From NCBI RefSeq assembly GCF_027563465.1, contig NZ_JAPFQA010000003.1, positions 186,001 to 250,000 on the forward strand: 64,000 nucleotides of DNA, given 5' to 3'. Within the stretch, counting starts at the first letter, position 1; the number at the start of each line of letters is the position of its first letter. The translations under genes were made by a program, and so were the position numbers. Under the pieces are notes generated by a model that did not search any database, had not been told where the DNA came from, and was given only the letters and a program-made list of their open reading frames with translations. Shown here in pieces: positions 24,928 to 33,012 of this stretch. Source of the DNA: Mesorhizobium qingshengii (GTDB lineage: Bacteria; Pseudomonadota; Alphaproteobacteria; Rhizobiales; Rhizobiaceae).

Positions 24928-26556
24928 ATGCCGACTGGCGAAACCTTTGACTACGTCATTGTCGGCGCGGGTTCGGCCGGCTGCGTGCTGGCAAACCGGC
25001 TGAGCGAGGACCCAGCGGTTTCCGTGCTGCTGCTGGAGGCGGGGGAATGGGACCGCGATCCGATGATCCACATCCCGCTCGGCTGGGGCAAGATCCTGAC
25101 CGAGCGCCGTCACGACTGGATGTACTTCTGCGAGCCCGAGGCCAATGTCGGCGGGCGCAAGGTCGAATGCGCGCGCGGCAAGGTCATCGGCGGCTCTTCC
25201 TCCACCAATGCCATGGCTTACGTGCGCGGCAATCGCGGCGATTACGATCGCTGGGCGGCAAGCGGACTGACCGATTGGTCGTTCGACAAGGTGCTGCCCT
25301 ACTTCAAGAAGCAGGAGCGCTGGGAAAAAGGCGAAAGCCGGTATCGCGGCGGCGGCGGGCCGCTGAGCACCCAGTTCTGCCGCTACAAGGATGAACTGAT
25401 CGATGCCTTCGCCACGGCCAGCCGGGATGCCGGATATCCGCAGACCGACGACTACAACGGGGCCATACAGGAGGGGTTCGGCCGCCTGCAGATGACAATT
25501 GCCAACGGCCGCCGCTGCTCGACCGCGTCCGCCTATCTGCGGCCAGCCATGCGCCGCGGCAATGTCAAGGTGCTGACCGGCGCGATGGCGACGAGGATTC
25601 TCTTGAGGGACGGGCGTGCGACGGGCATCGCCTACACCAGGGGTGGCGCGACATACGAGGTTCTGGCACGGCGTGAGGTCCTGCTTGCCGGCGGCGTCAT
25701 CAATACGCCGCAGCTCATGATGCTGTCGGGGATCGGTGACAGCGCCGAACTTGCGGCACATGGCATCGAGACCAAGGTCGATCGCCGGCAGGTCGGCAAG
25801 AACCTGCAGGACCACGTGTCGGTCATCCTGATGTATCGGCGCAAGCAGCCGGGACCGTTTCTCAAGATGATGCGGGCCGATCGCATCGGGTTCGATTTCG
25901 TCAAGACCTATCTCACCGGAAAGGGCTTTTCGGGGGATGTGCCTGGCGGGGTCGTGGCGTTCCTGAAAAGCGATGCAAGCCGGCCGTTGCCGGATGTCCA
26001 GCTGCTTTTCACCGCGGCGCCTCTTGCCGCATGGCCCTATATGCCCCCGTTCAAGGCGCCCTTCGCCGATGGCTTCGCGACACGCATCGTCGCCGTGCAG
26101 CCGGAAAGCCGCGGCAGCGTCAACCTGGCGTCGAGCGATCCGCTCGCCGCTCCGCTGATCCATCAGAACTTCCTGTCTTCGCAGCGCGACTGGCAGTCGC
26201 TTCGCGCCGGCTTTCGTGTCGCGCGCAACCTTGCCAGCCAGCCGTCCATGGCTCCGTTCATTGGCGCGGAATTCTTCCCCGGTCCGAAATGCGAGAGCGA
26301 CGACGAAATCGACGAGCATATCCGCAAGACATCGATCACCGTGCATCATCCGGCCGGCACCTGCCGCATGGGCGTCGATGCGGAGTCGGTGGTCGATCCG
26401 GAATTGCGGGTGCGCGGCGTAGCCGGACTTCGTGCCGTGGACGCTTCGGTGATGCCGGATCTCGTCTGCGGCAACATCAATGCGGCGGTCATCATGATCG
26501 CCGAAAAGGCCGCGGATCTGATCCGCAGCCGGGCTCAGCAGAGCGTGGCGGCCTGA
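24928..26556 (+). CDS. Probable 4-pyridoxate dehydrogenase, GMC oxidoreductase family
   Basis: A 542-residue FAD enzyme: [17 protein letters not shown] at the N-terminus, [19 protein letters not shown] as the GMC signature, [11 protein letters not shown] with the catalytic His, and [16 protein letters not shown] near the end. It would usually be called choline-dehydrogenase-like. In M. loti the 4-pyridoxate dehydrogenase (mlr6792), which makes the 5-formyl compound FHMPC, is a GMC protein encoded beside FHMPC dehydrogenase in the same locus. Position and family agree here, so I assign it that step with moderate confidence. It would need a quinone or other acceptor. ATG 24928 follows the operator cluster closely. 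Confidence 0.72.
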   Translation: MPTGETFDYVIVGAGSAGCVLANRLSEDPAVSVLLLEAGEWDRDPMIHIPLGWGKILTERRHDWMYFCEPEANVGGRKVECARGKVIGGSSSTNAMAYVRGNRGDYDRWAASGLTDWSFDKVLPYFKKQERWEKGESRYRGGGGPLSTQFCRYKDELIDAFATASRDAGYPQTDDYNGAIQEGFGRLQMTIANGRRCSTASAYLRPAMRRGNVKVLTGAMATRILLRDGRATGIAYTRGGATYEVLARREVLLAGGVINTPQLMMLSGIGDSAELAAHGIETKVDRRQVGKNLQDHVSVILMYRRKQPGPFLKMMRADRIGFDFVKTYLTGKGFSGDVPGGVVAFLKSDASRPLPDVQLLFTAAPLAAWPYMPPFKAPFADGFATRIVAVQPESRGSVNLASSDPLAAPLIHQNFLSSQRDWQSLRAGFRVARNLASQPSMAPFIGAEFFPGPKCESDDEIDEHIRKTSITVHHPAGTCRMGVDAESVVDPELRVRGVAGLRAVDASVMPDLVCGNINAAVIMIAEKAADLIRSRAQQSVAA

Positions 26557-26573
26557 CAATGGCGGCTGGAATG

Positions 26574-26813
26574 CAACCAAAATCGTTTGGTTGATATTAA
26601 AATCTACGTTGGTTGAGCTGCCATATGATCTTGCATGGCGGCGGCGGAGTGGTCGCAACTCGTGTCCATGAGCATATTTTGTGCGATCTTTGGCCATTTC
26701 TGCCTGTTTTTGGGCATTTGCCTCTCGAAAATGCATCTCAACCAAAAACTTTCAAATTTCGCAATTTGGGGATTGTCGAGTAAAACCAATCCGAATACGG
26801 TTGATTTGGTTAG
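26574..26813. promoter_or_regulatory. Second GntR operator cluster upstream of the dioxygenase
   Basis: A 20-bp palindrome, CAACCAAA-ATCG-TTTGGTTG, lies at 26574-26593. Further half-sites are TTGGTTGA at 26609-26616, TCAACCAA at 26738-26745, and a group at 26785-26813 (ACCAAT, GGTTGAT, TTGGTT). This 289-bp gap is AT-richer than its surroundings and holds no gene. It gives the dioxygenase-to-transporter run its own regulated promoter in addition to any read-through from 24928. Confidence 0.65.
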
Positions 26814-26845
26814 AAGCATTTTCTTCGCGACGAGAGGTGTCCGAT

Positions 26846-27997
26846 ATGTCCCTGGTGCAACCAGCTAACGATGTGCTCACCAACAAGAAGGCGGCCCTCA
26901 AGGGCCTCTATGACGCCCTCTACGAAAAGAACATGTTTCCGTTCTGGGCGACGTCGGAAGGCGTCGACCATGACGAGATCAAACAGCTGATGGCGACGTC
27001 GAAGGCCATTCCCTTCGTTTGGTCCTATTCGGACATCGAACCGCTGCTGCAGCGCGCCGCCGAACTGGTGACCATGGACGACAGCGAGCGCCGTTCGCTC
27101 ATCCTGGTCAATCCTGGCCTTGCGCCCAAGCGTGCATCGGTCAGCACGATGTACACCGCCTACCGCCTGAATGATCCGGACGAGATCATGCCGCCGCACA
27201 AGCATTCGCCGAGCGCCATCCGCTTCGGCCTGACCGGCAAGGGCAACTTCACCGGCGTCGAGGGCGAGGACGTGGTCTTCGGCCCGGGCGACATGGTGCT
27301 GACGCCCAACGACGCCTGGCACAATCACGGCACCGTCGGCGGCGAGCAGGCGGTCAACCTATCGGTGCTCGACCTGCCGCTGGTCGAGACGCTGCATGCC
27401 GTCCATTTCGATCACAAATACACCGAGATGGTCGACGGCAAGGAAGTCGAGAAGAAGGTGCAGACCGCGCGCTATCCGAACGACTACTCACAGCGCATCT
27501 ATGGCCAGGGCGGCCTGATGCCGCGCTTCGTCGACCACAAGCGCGGCGGCGGCCTGTCGTCGCCGATGTATGTCTACCGCTGGGAGAAGATGGAAGCGGT
27601 CCTCGACGCCCACAAGGATTGGGACGGCGACCCTCATGAGGGCATCGTCGTCGACTATATCGATCCGACCACCGGCGGGCCGGTCTTCCACACCATCAAT
27701 TTCTACGTTCAGATGCTGCGCCCGGGTGAGAAGACGCTGCCGCAGCGAGAGACCGCCAGCCTGCTTTTGGCGCCGTTCCGCGGCAATGGCCATTCGATCA
27801 TCGACGGCAAGCGCTACGACTGGAAACAGTTCGACACCATCGCCATACCGGGTGGCTCGTGGGTCGAGCACGTCAATGGCTCCGCGACGGAGCCGGTGAT
27901 CTTCTTCGGCGCGACCGATGCGCCGACCCAGAAGGCGCTGCTCCTCTACAAGCGCTGGGGCCGCAACCAGGCCGGCGATCTGCTTCGCCTCGCCTGA
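26846..27997 (+). CDS. Gentisate/salicylate-type cupin ring-cleavage dioxygenase
   Basis: A 383-residue bicupin of the gentisate 1,2-dioxygenase group. The first cupin has the Fe(II) ligand pair His118 and His120 in EIMPPHKHSPSAIRFGLTGKG and the third ligand His159 in NDAWHNHG; the second cupin lies at about 265-370. These enzymes cleave a ring between a hydroxyl-bearing carbon and the adjacent carboxyl-bearing carbon. It sits inside the vitamin B6 locus where MAFF303099 has the decarboxylase and FAD monooxygenase genes. 3-Hydroxy-2-methylpyridine-4,5-dicarboxylate has this hydroxyl/carboxyl arrangement, so it is a plausible substrate. Family is firm; substrate is inference. Confidence 0.82.
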   Translation: MSLVQPANDVLTNKKAALKGLYDALYEKNMFPFWATSEGVDHDEIKQLMATSKAIPFVWSYSDIEPLLQRAAELVTMDDSERRSLILVNPGLAPKRASVSTMYTAYRLNDPDEIMPPHKHSPSAIRFGLTGKGNFTGVEGEDVVFGPGDMVLTPNDAWHNHGTVGGEQAVNLSVLDLPLVETLHAVHFDHKYTEMVDGKEVEKKVQTARYPNDYSQRIYGQGGLMPRFVDHKRGGGLSSPMYVYRWEKMEAVLDAHKDWDGDPHEGIVVDYIDPTTGGPVFHTINFYVQMLRPGEKTLPQRETASLLLAPFRGNGHSIIDGKRYDWKQFDTIAIPGGSWVEHVNGSATEPVIFFGATDAPTQKALLLYKRWGRNQAGDLLRLA

Positions 27998-28021
27998 TCC
28001 CGGTCTTCCGGCAAGCAATGT

Positions 28022-28042
28022 CGCGCCGCCAATGGCGGCGCG
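28022..28042 (+). terminator. Strong hairpin at the start of the LVIVD gene
   Basis: CGCGCCGCC (28022-28030) pairs perfectly with GGCGGCGCG (28034-28042) across the loop AAT. It lies 25 bp after the dioxygenase stop and contains the most upstream in-frame ATG of the next gene (28032). With no U-tract it is as likely to be a processing or translation-control element as a terminator. Confidence 0.5.
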
Positions 28043-29210
28043 GACATCGAAAAAGACGTTTCAGCAGCAAGGGCGTACGCATTTGGTTTCGGCGTTCAAC
28101 ACCAAGCAGATCGGCCATGTCGACTGTCCAGGCGGTGGCCAGGTCTGGGTCGACGGCAACATCCTCTATATTGGCCACATGCGTCCGCCGAGCGGCACGA
28201 CGCTGGTCGATATTTCCGACCCGCGCAATCCGCGCAAGATAGCCACGATCGATGTCCCTCCGGGCTGGCACTCGCACAAGGTGCGCGCCAAGGACGGGCT
28301 GATGATCATCAACCATGAGCGCTTCGGCAAGGAAGGCCCGGCCGACTTCGGCGGCGGGCTGGCGCTCTACGACACGACACGGCCGGCGGAGCCGAAGCTC
28401 ATCTCGAAGTGGATGACGGGCGGCCATGGCGTGCATCGATATGATTACGATGGCCGCTACGCCTACATCTCGCCAACCGCCGACGGCTATGTCGGAAACA
28501 TCGTCATGATCCTCGACCTGATCGATCCGGCACACCCGGTCGAGGTCGGGCGCTGGTGGATACCCGGCCAGTGGACCGGCGGCGGCGAAGAGTACCCGTG
28601 GCACGATTACGTCACGCCGCGCTGCCATCATCCGCTGCGCATGGGCGACAGGCTCTATGTCAGCTATTGGCATCACGGCCTGTTCATCCTCGACATTTCG
28701 GACATCACGAAGCCGAAGCTGGTCTCGCACGTCAATTCAAGCCCGAGCTTTCCGCATCCCACGCACACATGCCTGCCGATCCCGCAGTTGCTCAAGGGCC
28801 GCAACATCATGGTGGTGGCGGACGAGGATGTTGCCAAACTCCGACCCTCGCCGCCGGCCTTTACCTGGATCTACGACATCACCGACGAGACGAACCCCTT
28901 GCCGATCTCGACATTCCAGGTGCCAGGCCTCGACCCGGACGGCGCGCCGCAACCGCCGATGACGGGCTGTCACCAGCCTTCCGAGCGCTTCAGCGGAAGC
29001 GTCATTCCGTTTGCGTGGTTCGCGCAGGGCCTGCGGCTGGTCGACATCGCCGACCCGTTCGCGCCAAAGGAAGTCGGCCATTTCGTGCCCGACGCGCCGG
29101 AAGGCGCGGAGCGTTCCTCGTCCAACGACGTGACCATCGACGACCGCGGCATCGTCTATCTGATCGACCGCATCCGTGGCGTCGACATCATCGAAACCAG
29201 CGTTCTCTAG
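28032..29210 (+). CDS. LVIVD-repeat beta-propeller-like protein
   Basis: A protein of up to 392 residues built from repeats of the form hydrophobic-DI-S/D-P (LVDISDPRNPRKI, MILDLIDPAHPVEVG, ILDISDITKPKLVS, IYDITDETNPLPIS, LVDIADPFAPKEVG, VDIIETSVL). This is the LVIVD repeat, expected to form a beta-propeller. No signal peptide is visible, so it is probably cytoplasmic. His-rich segments (GWHSHKV, PHPTHTCLP, GCHQPSERF) might bind metal. Its function is unknown; the position between the dioxygenase and RidA genes suggests a role in the same pathway, perhaps hydrolysis or lactonase-like chemistry. The start is uncertain: ATG 28032 lies in a hairpin loop, and TTG 28083 is an alternative. Confidence 0.72.
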   Translation: MAARTSKKTFQQQGRTHLVSAFNTKQIGHVDCPGGGQVWVDGNILYIGHMRPPSGTTLVDISDPRNPRKIATIDVPPGWHSHKVRAKDGLMIINHERFGKEGPADFGGGLALYDTTRPAEPKLISKWMTGGHGVHRYDYDGRYAYISPTADGYVGNIVMILDLIDPAHPVEVGRWWIPGQWTGGGEEYPWHDYVTPRCHHPLRMGDRLYVSYWHHGLFILDISDITKPKLVSHVNSSPSFPHPTHTCLPIPQLLKGRNIMVVADEDVAKLRPSPPAFTWIYDITDETNPLPISTFQVPGLDPDGAPQPPMTGCHQPSERFSGSVIPFAWFAQGLRLVDIADPFAPKEVGHFVPDAPEGAERSSSNDVTIDDRGIVYLIDRIRGVDIIETSVL

Positions 29211-29219
29211 GAGCAGGCA

Positions 29220-29627
29220 TTGAGCGACAGCACGCGAAAATCCGCCAGCCACTACGCCATCGGCAAGAAGAATCCGAACCTGCCGTTTCATCCGGCGGTG
29301 CGTGCCGGCGATTTCATCTTCGTCTCCGGCCAGGTGCCGAAGGACGAGAACAACAACATGATCAGCGGTACGATCGAGGAAGAGACGCTGGCCACGCTGA
29401 AGACCATAGCGCGCGTCATCGCGCATGAAGGCGCGACGCTGTCGGATGTCGTCCGGATCACCACCTATCTCGAGGATACGCGCGATTTCGGCCGCTACAA
29501 CAAGGCGTTCCTCGAAGGGATCGGCGACGCGGTGCTGGCGCGCACGACCGTCGAGGCAAAGGCGGTCATCAACACCAAGATCGAAATGGACGCCATCGTC
29601 TACAAGCCGCTGCCGGCCGGCAAGTAG
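29220..29627 (+). CDS. RidA-family enamine/imine deaminase
   Basis: A 135-residue YjgF/YER057c/UK114 protein starting at TTG 29220, nine bases after the LVIVD stop. DFIFVSGQVPKDENN, the ATLKTIARVIAHEGATLSDVVRITTYLED helix-strand, the active-site Arg108 in LARTTVEAKAV, and IEMDAIVYKPL are all present. RidA proteins hydrolyse reactive enamines and imines, releasing ammonia. Ring opening of a pyridine would leave exactly such a nitrogen, so a dedicated pathway role is likely rather than general housekeeping. The specific substrate is inferred from the neighbours. Confidence 0.87.
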   Translation: MSDSTRKSASHYAIGKKNPNLPFHPAVRAGDFIFVSGQVPKDENNNMISGTIEEETLATLKTIARVIAHEGATLSDVVRITTYLEDTRDFGRYNKAFLEGIGDAVLARTTVEAKAVINTKIEMDAIVYKPLPAGK

Positions 29628-29653
29628 GCCCTGGACACAATCGAGGAGACGAC

Positions 29654-30274
29654 ATGTACAAGCTCTTAGGCCGCCAGACATCAGGCAACGTTCAAAAGGT
29701 GCTCTTCATGCTCGAGGAGCTTGGCGCCGCGTACACGCGTGAGGATTACGGCCGCCAGTTCGAGAACACGCAGACGGCGGAATACAAGGCGCTCAACCCG
29801 ACCTCGAAGGTCCCGACGCTGGTCGACGGCGACACCGTGATCTGGGAGTCCAACACGATCCTGCGCTATCTCGCGGCATCCGGCGGTGAACACCTGAATG
29901 GCGCCACGCCGGCGGAAAAGACCGAAGTCGAGCGCTGGATGGATTTCCTGCTGGCTGCCATCAATCCCGGCTATCTGGCTGCCTTCAAAGGCGCGAAGCT
30001 CACGCCCGAGGAACAGACCGCCGAATACAAGGAACAGGTGAAGGACCTTGTGGCGCAGCTCAAGATCGTCGACGGCCACCTGGCCGGCAAGGATTTCCTG
30101 GCGCTCGGCAAACTGACCCTTGCCGACATCGCCTGCGCGCCGATCCTGAAGCGCTGCGTCGACTTCAAGATAGACCGGCCGTCGATGCCCAATCTGGAGC
30201 GTTGGGTGGCCGCGATCGCCGCTCGCCCGGCCTTCAAGGCGGCAATCGCCGCGGCCCCGGCAAAGGCCGCATGA
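29654..30274 (+). CDS. Glutathione S-transferase family protein
   Basis: A 206-residue GST. The thioredoxin-like domain has YKLLGRQTSGNVQKVLFMLEELG with the usual N-terminal Ser/Asn pair, NPTSKVPTLVDG (cis-Pro) and IWESNTILRYLA (glutathione gamma-glutamyl contact). The helical domain follows from about residue 85 (WMDFLLAAINPGYLAAF, KLTLADIACAPILKR). In gentisate pathways a zeta-type GST isomerises maleylpyruvate after the cupin dioxygenase; a parallel isomerase role is possible here. The FHMPC dehydrogenase gene starts within its stop codon (ATGA), tying it to the B6 pathway. Confidence 0.87.
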   Translation: MYKLLGRQTSGNVQKVLFMLEELGAAYTREDYGRQFENTQTAEYKALNPTSKVPTLVDGDTVIWESNTILRYLAASGGEHLNGATPAEKTEVERWMDFLLAAINPGYLAAFKGAKLTPEEQTAEYKEQVKDLVAQLKIVDGHLAGKDFLALGKLTLADIACAPILKRCVDFKIDRPSMPNLERWVAAIAARPAFKAAIAAAPAKAA

Positions 30275-31203
30275 TGATCAAGCGCGCCGCCCTCATCGGA
30301 TTGGGTACGATGGGTCCGGGCATTGCCGCGCGGCTTTCGCGTGGCGGGCTCGATGTCACGGCGTATGATGTTTCGCCGGTGGCTGTCGAGCGTGCCCGGG
30401 GCATGCTTGATCTTGCCGGCGGCGTGCTCGACCGTCTCGACATCAAGTCGCCCGCGACAGGCGCCGGCAGCGTGCGTTTCGTCGAGACGATCGCCGAGGC
30501 CGTTGATGGCGCCGAGCTGGTCATCGAGAATGTGCCGGAGAATATCGACATCAAGGCGCAGACCTATCGTAACATCGATCCGCTGATTGGCCCGTCCGTC
30601 ATCGTCGCGTCCGACACGTCGGGCATCCCGATCACCAAACTGCAGGCGCACATCTCGCATCCCGAGCGGATGGTGGGCATGCACTGGTCGAACCCGCCGC
30701 ACATCATTCCGATGATCGAGGTGATCGGCGGCAAAAAGACCGCTCCTGAAACCGTGGCGACGATCCGTGACCTTATCCGCTCGATCGGCCTGCTGCCGGT
30801 GGTGGTGAAAAAGGATGTTCCGGGCTTCGTCGAGAACCGCGTGCTGTATGCGCTGCTGCGCGAGGCGGTCGACCTGGTCGAGCGCGGCGTGATCGAACCG
30901 GAAGATCTCGACACCTGCGTATCCTGGGGCATCGGTTACAAGATCGCCGTCATCGGGCCCATGGCGCTGCTCGATATGGCGGGGCTGGATATCTACAAAT
31001 CCGTCTCATCCTTCCTGAATGCCGACCTCTCCAACCGCGACGATGTCGCGCCGATGGTGCTGGAGAAGACCGGTGCGTCGAAGTTCGGCATCAAGTCGGG
31101 CGAGGGGATGTTCTCCTACACACCCGAGCAGACAAAGGCGCTGCAAGGCGAACGGGCGCGCAAGCTCGTCGCGGTGCGGCGCATCCTGGAAGGCCGGGAG
31201 TAG
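30271..31203 (+). CDS. 5-Formyl-3-hydroxy-2-methylpyridine-4-carboxylate (FHMPC) dehydrogenase
   Basis: A 310-residue NAD enzyme with the 3-hydroxyacyl-CoA dehydrogenase fold: GLGTMGPG at the N-terminus, VIENVPENIDIK, and a catalytic His138 in MVGMHWSNPPHIIPMIEV. Long stretches (DTSGIPITKLQAHIS, VSWGIGYKIAVIGPMALLD) match, as I remember it, M. loti mlr6793, the NAD-dependent dismutase that converts FHMPC to 3-hydroxy-2-methylpyridine-4,5-dicarboxylate. A fatty-acid role is unlikely: no thiolase or CoA ligase is near, while B6 enzymes surround it. The ATG overlaps the GST stop by four bases. Confidence 0.85.
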   Translation: MMIKRAALIGLGTMGPGIAARLSRGGLDVTAYDVSPVAVERARGMLDLAGGVLDRLDIKSPATGAGSVRFVETIAEAVDGAELVIENVPENIDIKAQTYRNIDPLIGPSVIVASDTSGIPITKLQAHISHPERMVGMHWSNPPHIIPMIEVIGGKKTAPETVATIRDLIRSIGLLPVVVKKDVPGFVENRVLYALLREAVDLVERGVIEPEDLDTCVSWGIGYKIAVIGPMALLDMAGLDIYKSVSSFLNADLSNRDDVAPMVLEKTGASKFGIKSGEGMFSYTPEQTKALQGERARKLVAVRRILEGRE

Positions 31204-31333
31204 CCTATGTCACACAGTGCGCGGAGGGCCGGCCGGTTTGGGGAGTTCCGCTGGTCGGCCGTTTGTGTGAAGGCCGCCTTCGCGACCGAGACGGCGCTGG
31301 CGCGGCCGGAAACAGCGCGCGGGGCGACCAGCC

Positions 31334-32164
31334 ATGCGCATTGAAACCATCCGGGCAGCCGGCGACAGACCGCCCCACATCCGCCATGACGACCTCATCT
31401 CGACCAAGGGCGTTTCGGTGGTCATGGGCCGGCAACTGGTCCTCCAGAACATCGATCTTGCGGTGCCGAAGGGGTCGTTCGTATCACTCATCGGTCCGTC
31501 CGGTTGTGGGAAGAGCACCCTGCTCAAGGTGCTGGCCGGGCTGGTGCAGCCGAGCCAGGGCAGCGTTTCCATCGCCGGGCTCGCGCCGGCCGAGGCAACG
31601 CGCAAGCGGATGATCGGCCTCGTCTTTCAGGACGCCAACCTGCTGCCGTGGAAGAACGCCGTCGACAATGCCTCGATGCTGCTCAGCATCGCTGACAAGT
31701 CGCTGTCGCGCTCGGACTTGCGGGCGCGCGGGCAGGAGATGCTGGAGCTGGTAGGACTGGGCGACAGCGCCCACAAGCGCCCAAACGAACTGTCGGGCGG
31801 CATGCGGCAGCGCGTCGCCATCGCCCGAGCCCTGGCGCTCGACCCGGCGGTCCTGCTGATGGACGAACCGTTCGGCGCGCTCGACGCCATCACCCGCGAT
31901 TCCATGGGTCAATCGTTGCTGGAGATCTGGCAGCGCACCGGCAAGACGATCGTGCTCGTGACCCATTCCATCGACGAGGCCATTCACCTGTCCCGCCATG
32001 TTCATGTGCTGGGGATCAAGCCGGGGCGGATCACCGAAAGCCTGGACATTGCGCTGCCCTATCCACGCGACCTGTCGGTCACCGAGGATCCGGAATTCGT
32101 CAGGCTGGTGGTGCAGCTGCGCACGATGCTGCGCTCCAGCCATCAGCCGGGAGGCGCGTCTTGA
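31334..32164 (+). CDS. NitT/TauT-type ABC importer, ATP-binding protein
   Basis: A 276-residue ATPase with Walker A GPSGCGKST, signature LSGGMRQRVAIARAL, Walker B VLLMDEPFGALDAITRD and switch His in VTHSIDEAIHLS. FQDANLLPWKNAVDNA is typical of the SsuB/TauB/NrtD branch. The frame may begin at ATG 31334 or a later codon, since the first 20 residues are not conserved-looking. It opens a three-gene importer (ATPase, permease, binding protein) placed within the vitamin B6 locus, so the solute is probably a B6 vitamer or a pyridine carboxylate derived from it. Confidence 0.9.
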   Translation: MRIETIRAAGDRPPHIRHDDLISTKGVSVVMGRQLVLQNIDLAVPKGSFVSLIGPSGCGKSTLLKVLAGLVQPSQGSVSIAGLAPAEATRKRMIGLVFQDANLLPWKNAVDNASMLLSIADKSLSRSDLRARGQEMLELVGLGDSAHKRPNELSGGMRQRVAIARALALDPAVLLMDEPFGALDAITRDSMGQSLLEIWQRTGKTIVLVTHSIDEAIHLSRHVHVLGIKPGRITESLDIALPYPRDLSVTEDPEFVRLVVQLRTMLRSSHQPGGAS

Positions 32165-32976
32165 GCGAGCAACCCATCACGAATCTCTCCGAGCCGCGGC
32201 TCGTTTCGGGCTGGAGTGCCGCGACGGGCAGCTGGCTTCCAGCGGTCATCCTCCTGCTGGTGACGATCGTGGTGTGGGAAGCCGCCGTGCGGATATTTGC
32301 CATATCCGCCTTCGTCGTTCCCGCCCCGTCCGAGATCGCGCAATCGCTTGTCGCGCAATGGGGCACGCTGATGCAGGCGACGCTGGTGACGGCGGGCGAG
32401 ATCCTGTTCGGCTTCCTGGTTTCGGTGGTGGTCGGCATTGCAATCGCGCTGGTCATCGTGCGTTTCGATTGGCTGGGCCGAGCGCTCTACCCACTGGTGG
32501 TGCTGTTCCAGAATGTGCCCAAGATGGCACTCGCGCCGATCTTCATCCTGTGGTTCGGTTATGGGCTCGCGCCCAAGATCGGCCTGATCCTCGTCATCGC
32601 CTTCTTTCCGGTGACATTGTCGATGCTGGCGGGCATGCAATCGGTCGACCGCTCGCTGCTGTCGCTGATGAATTCGGTCGGTGCCAGTCCGACGCAGATC
32701 CTGTTCAGGATCCGCGTCCCGCACTCGCTGCCAAATCTGATGGCCGGAACCAAGATCGCCGCCACCTTGAGTGTGATCGGCGCCATTGTCGGCGAATTCG
32801 CCGGCGCCTCGGACGGTCTCGGCTACGTTATCCAGTTCGCTTCGACCCAGCTCGATACGGCGCTGGTCTTTGCGGCGCTGCTGCTCGTTTCCGTGCTCGG
32901 CATCGCCTTCTACTACGCCGCCGAAATTCTCGAACGCATCGTGGTGCCGTGGGCGCCGAAATTCAGCCAGGCCTAG
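32161..32976 (+). CDS. NitT/TauT-type ABC importer, permease
   Basis: A 271-residue membrane protein starting at TTG 32161, overlapping the ATPase stop. About six hydrophobic segments are visible (WLPAVILLLVTIVVWEAAV, ILFGFLVSVVVGIAIALVIV, LYPLVVLFQNVPKMALAPIF). The ATPase-contact loop is MNSVGASPTQILFRIRVPHSLPNLMAGTKIA, with the conserved EAA-type Gly. It is a standard SsuC/TauC-like permease that pairs with the preceding ATPase and the binding protein 36 bp downstream. Confidence 0.9.
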   Translation: MSEQPITNLSEPRLVSGWSAATGSWLPAVILLLVTIVVWEAAVRIFAISAFVVPAPSEIAQSLVAQWGTLMQATLVTAGEILFGFLVSVVVGIAIALVIVRFDWLGRALYPLVVLFQNVPKMALAPIFILWFGYGLAPKIGLILVIAFFPVTLSMLAGMQSVDRSLLSLMNSVGASPTQILFRIRVPHSLPNLMAGTKIAATLSVIGAIVGEFAGASDGLGYVIQFASTQLDTALVFAALLLVSVLGIAFYYAAEILERIVVPWAPKFSQA

Positions 32977-33012
32977 GCCCTCGAACAACCAACACCACAA
33001 AAGGGAACAAAA

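Noticed and set aside
24928..26556. Choline dehydrogenase
   Set aside because: No betaine genes are near; the position in the B6 locus fits 4-pyridoxate dehydrogenase better.
26846..30274. A standard gentisate degradation operon
   Set aside because: No fumarylpyruvate hydrolase or gentisate-forming hydroxylase is present, and B6 genes flank the block on both sides.
30271..31203. Fatty-acid 3-hydroxyacyl-CoA dehydrogenase
   Set aside because: The fold is the same, but sequence and context match FHMPC dehydrogenase.
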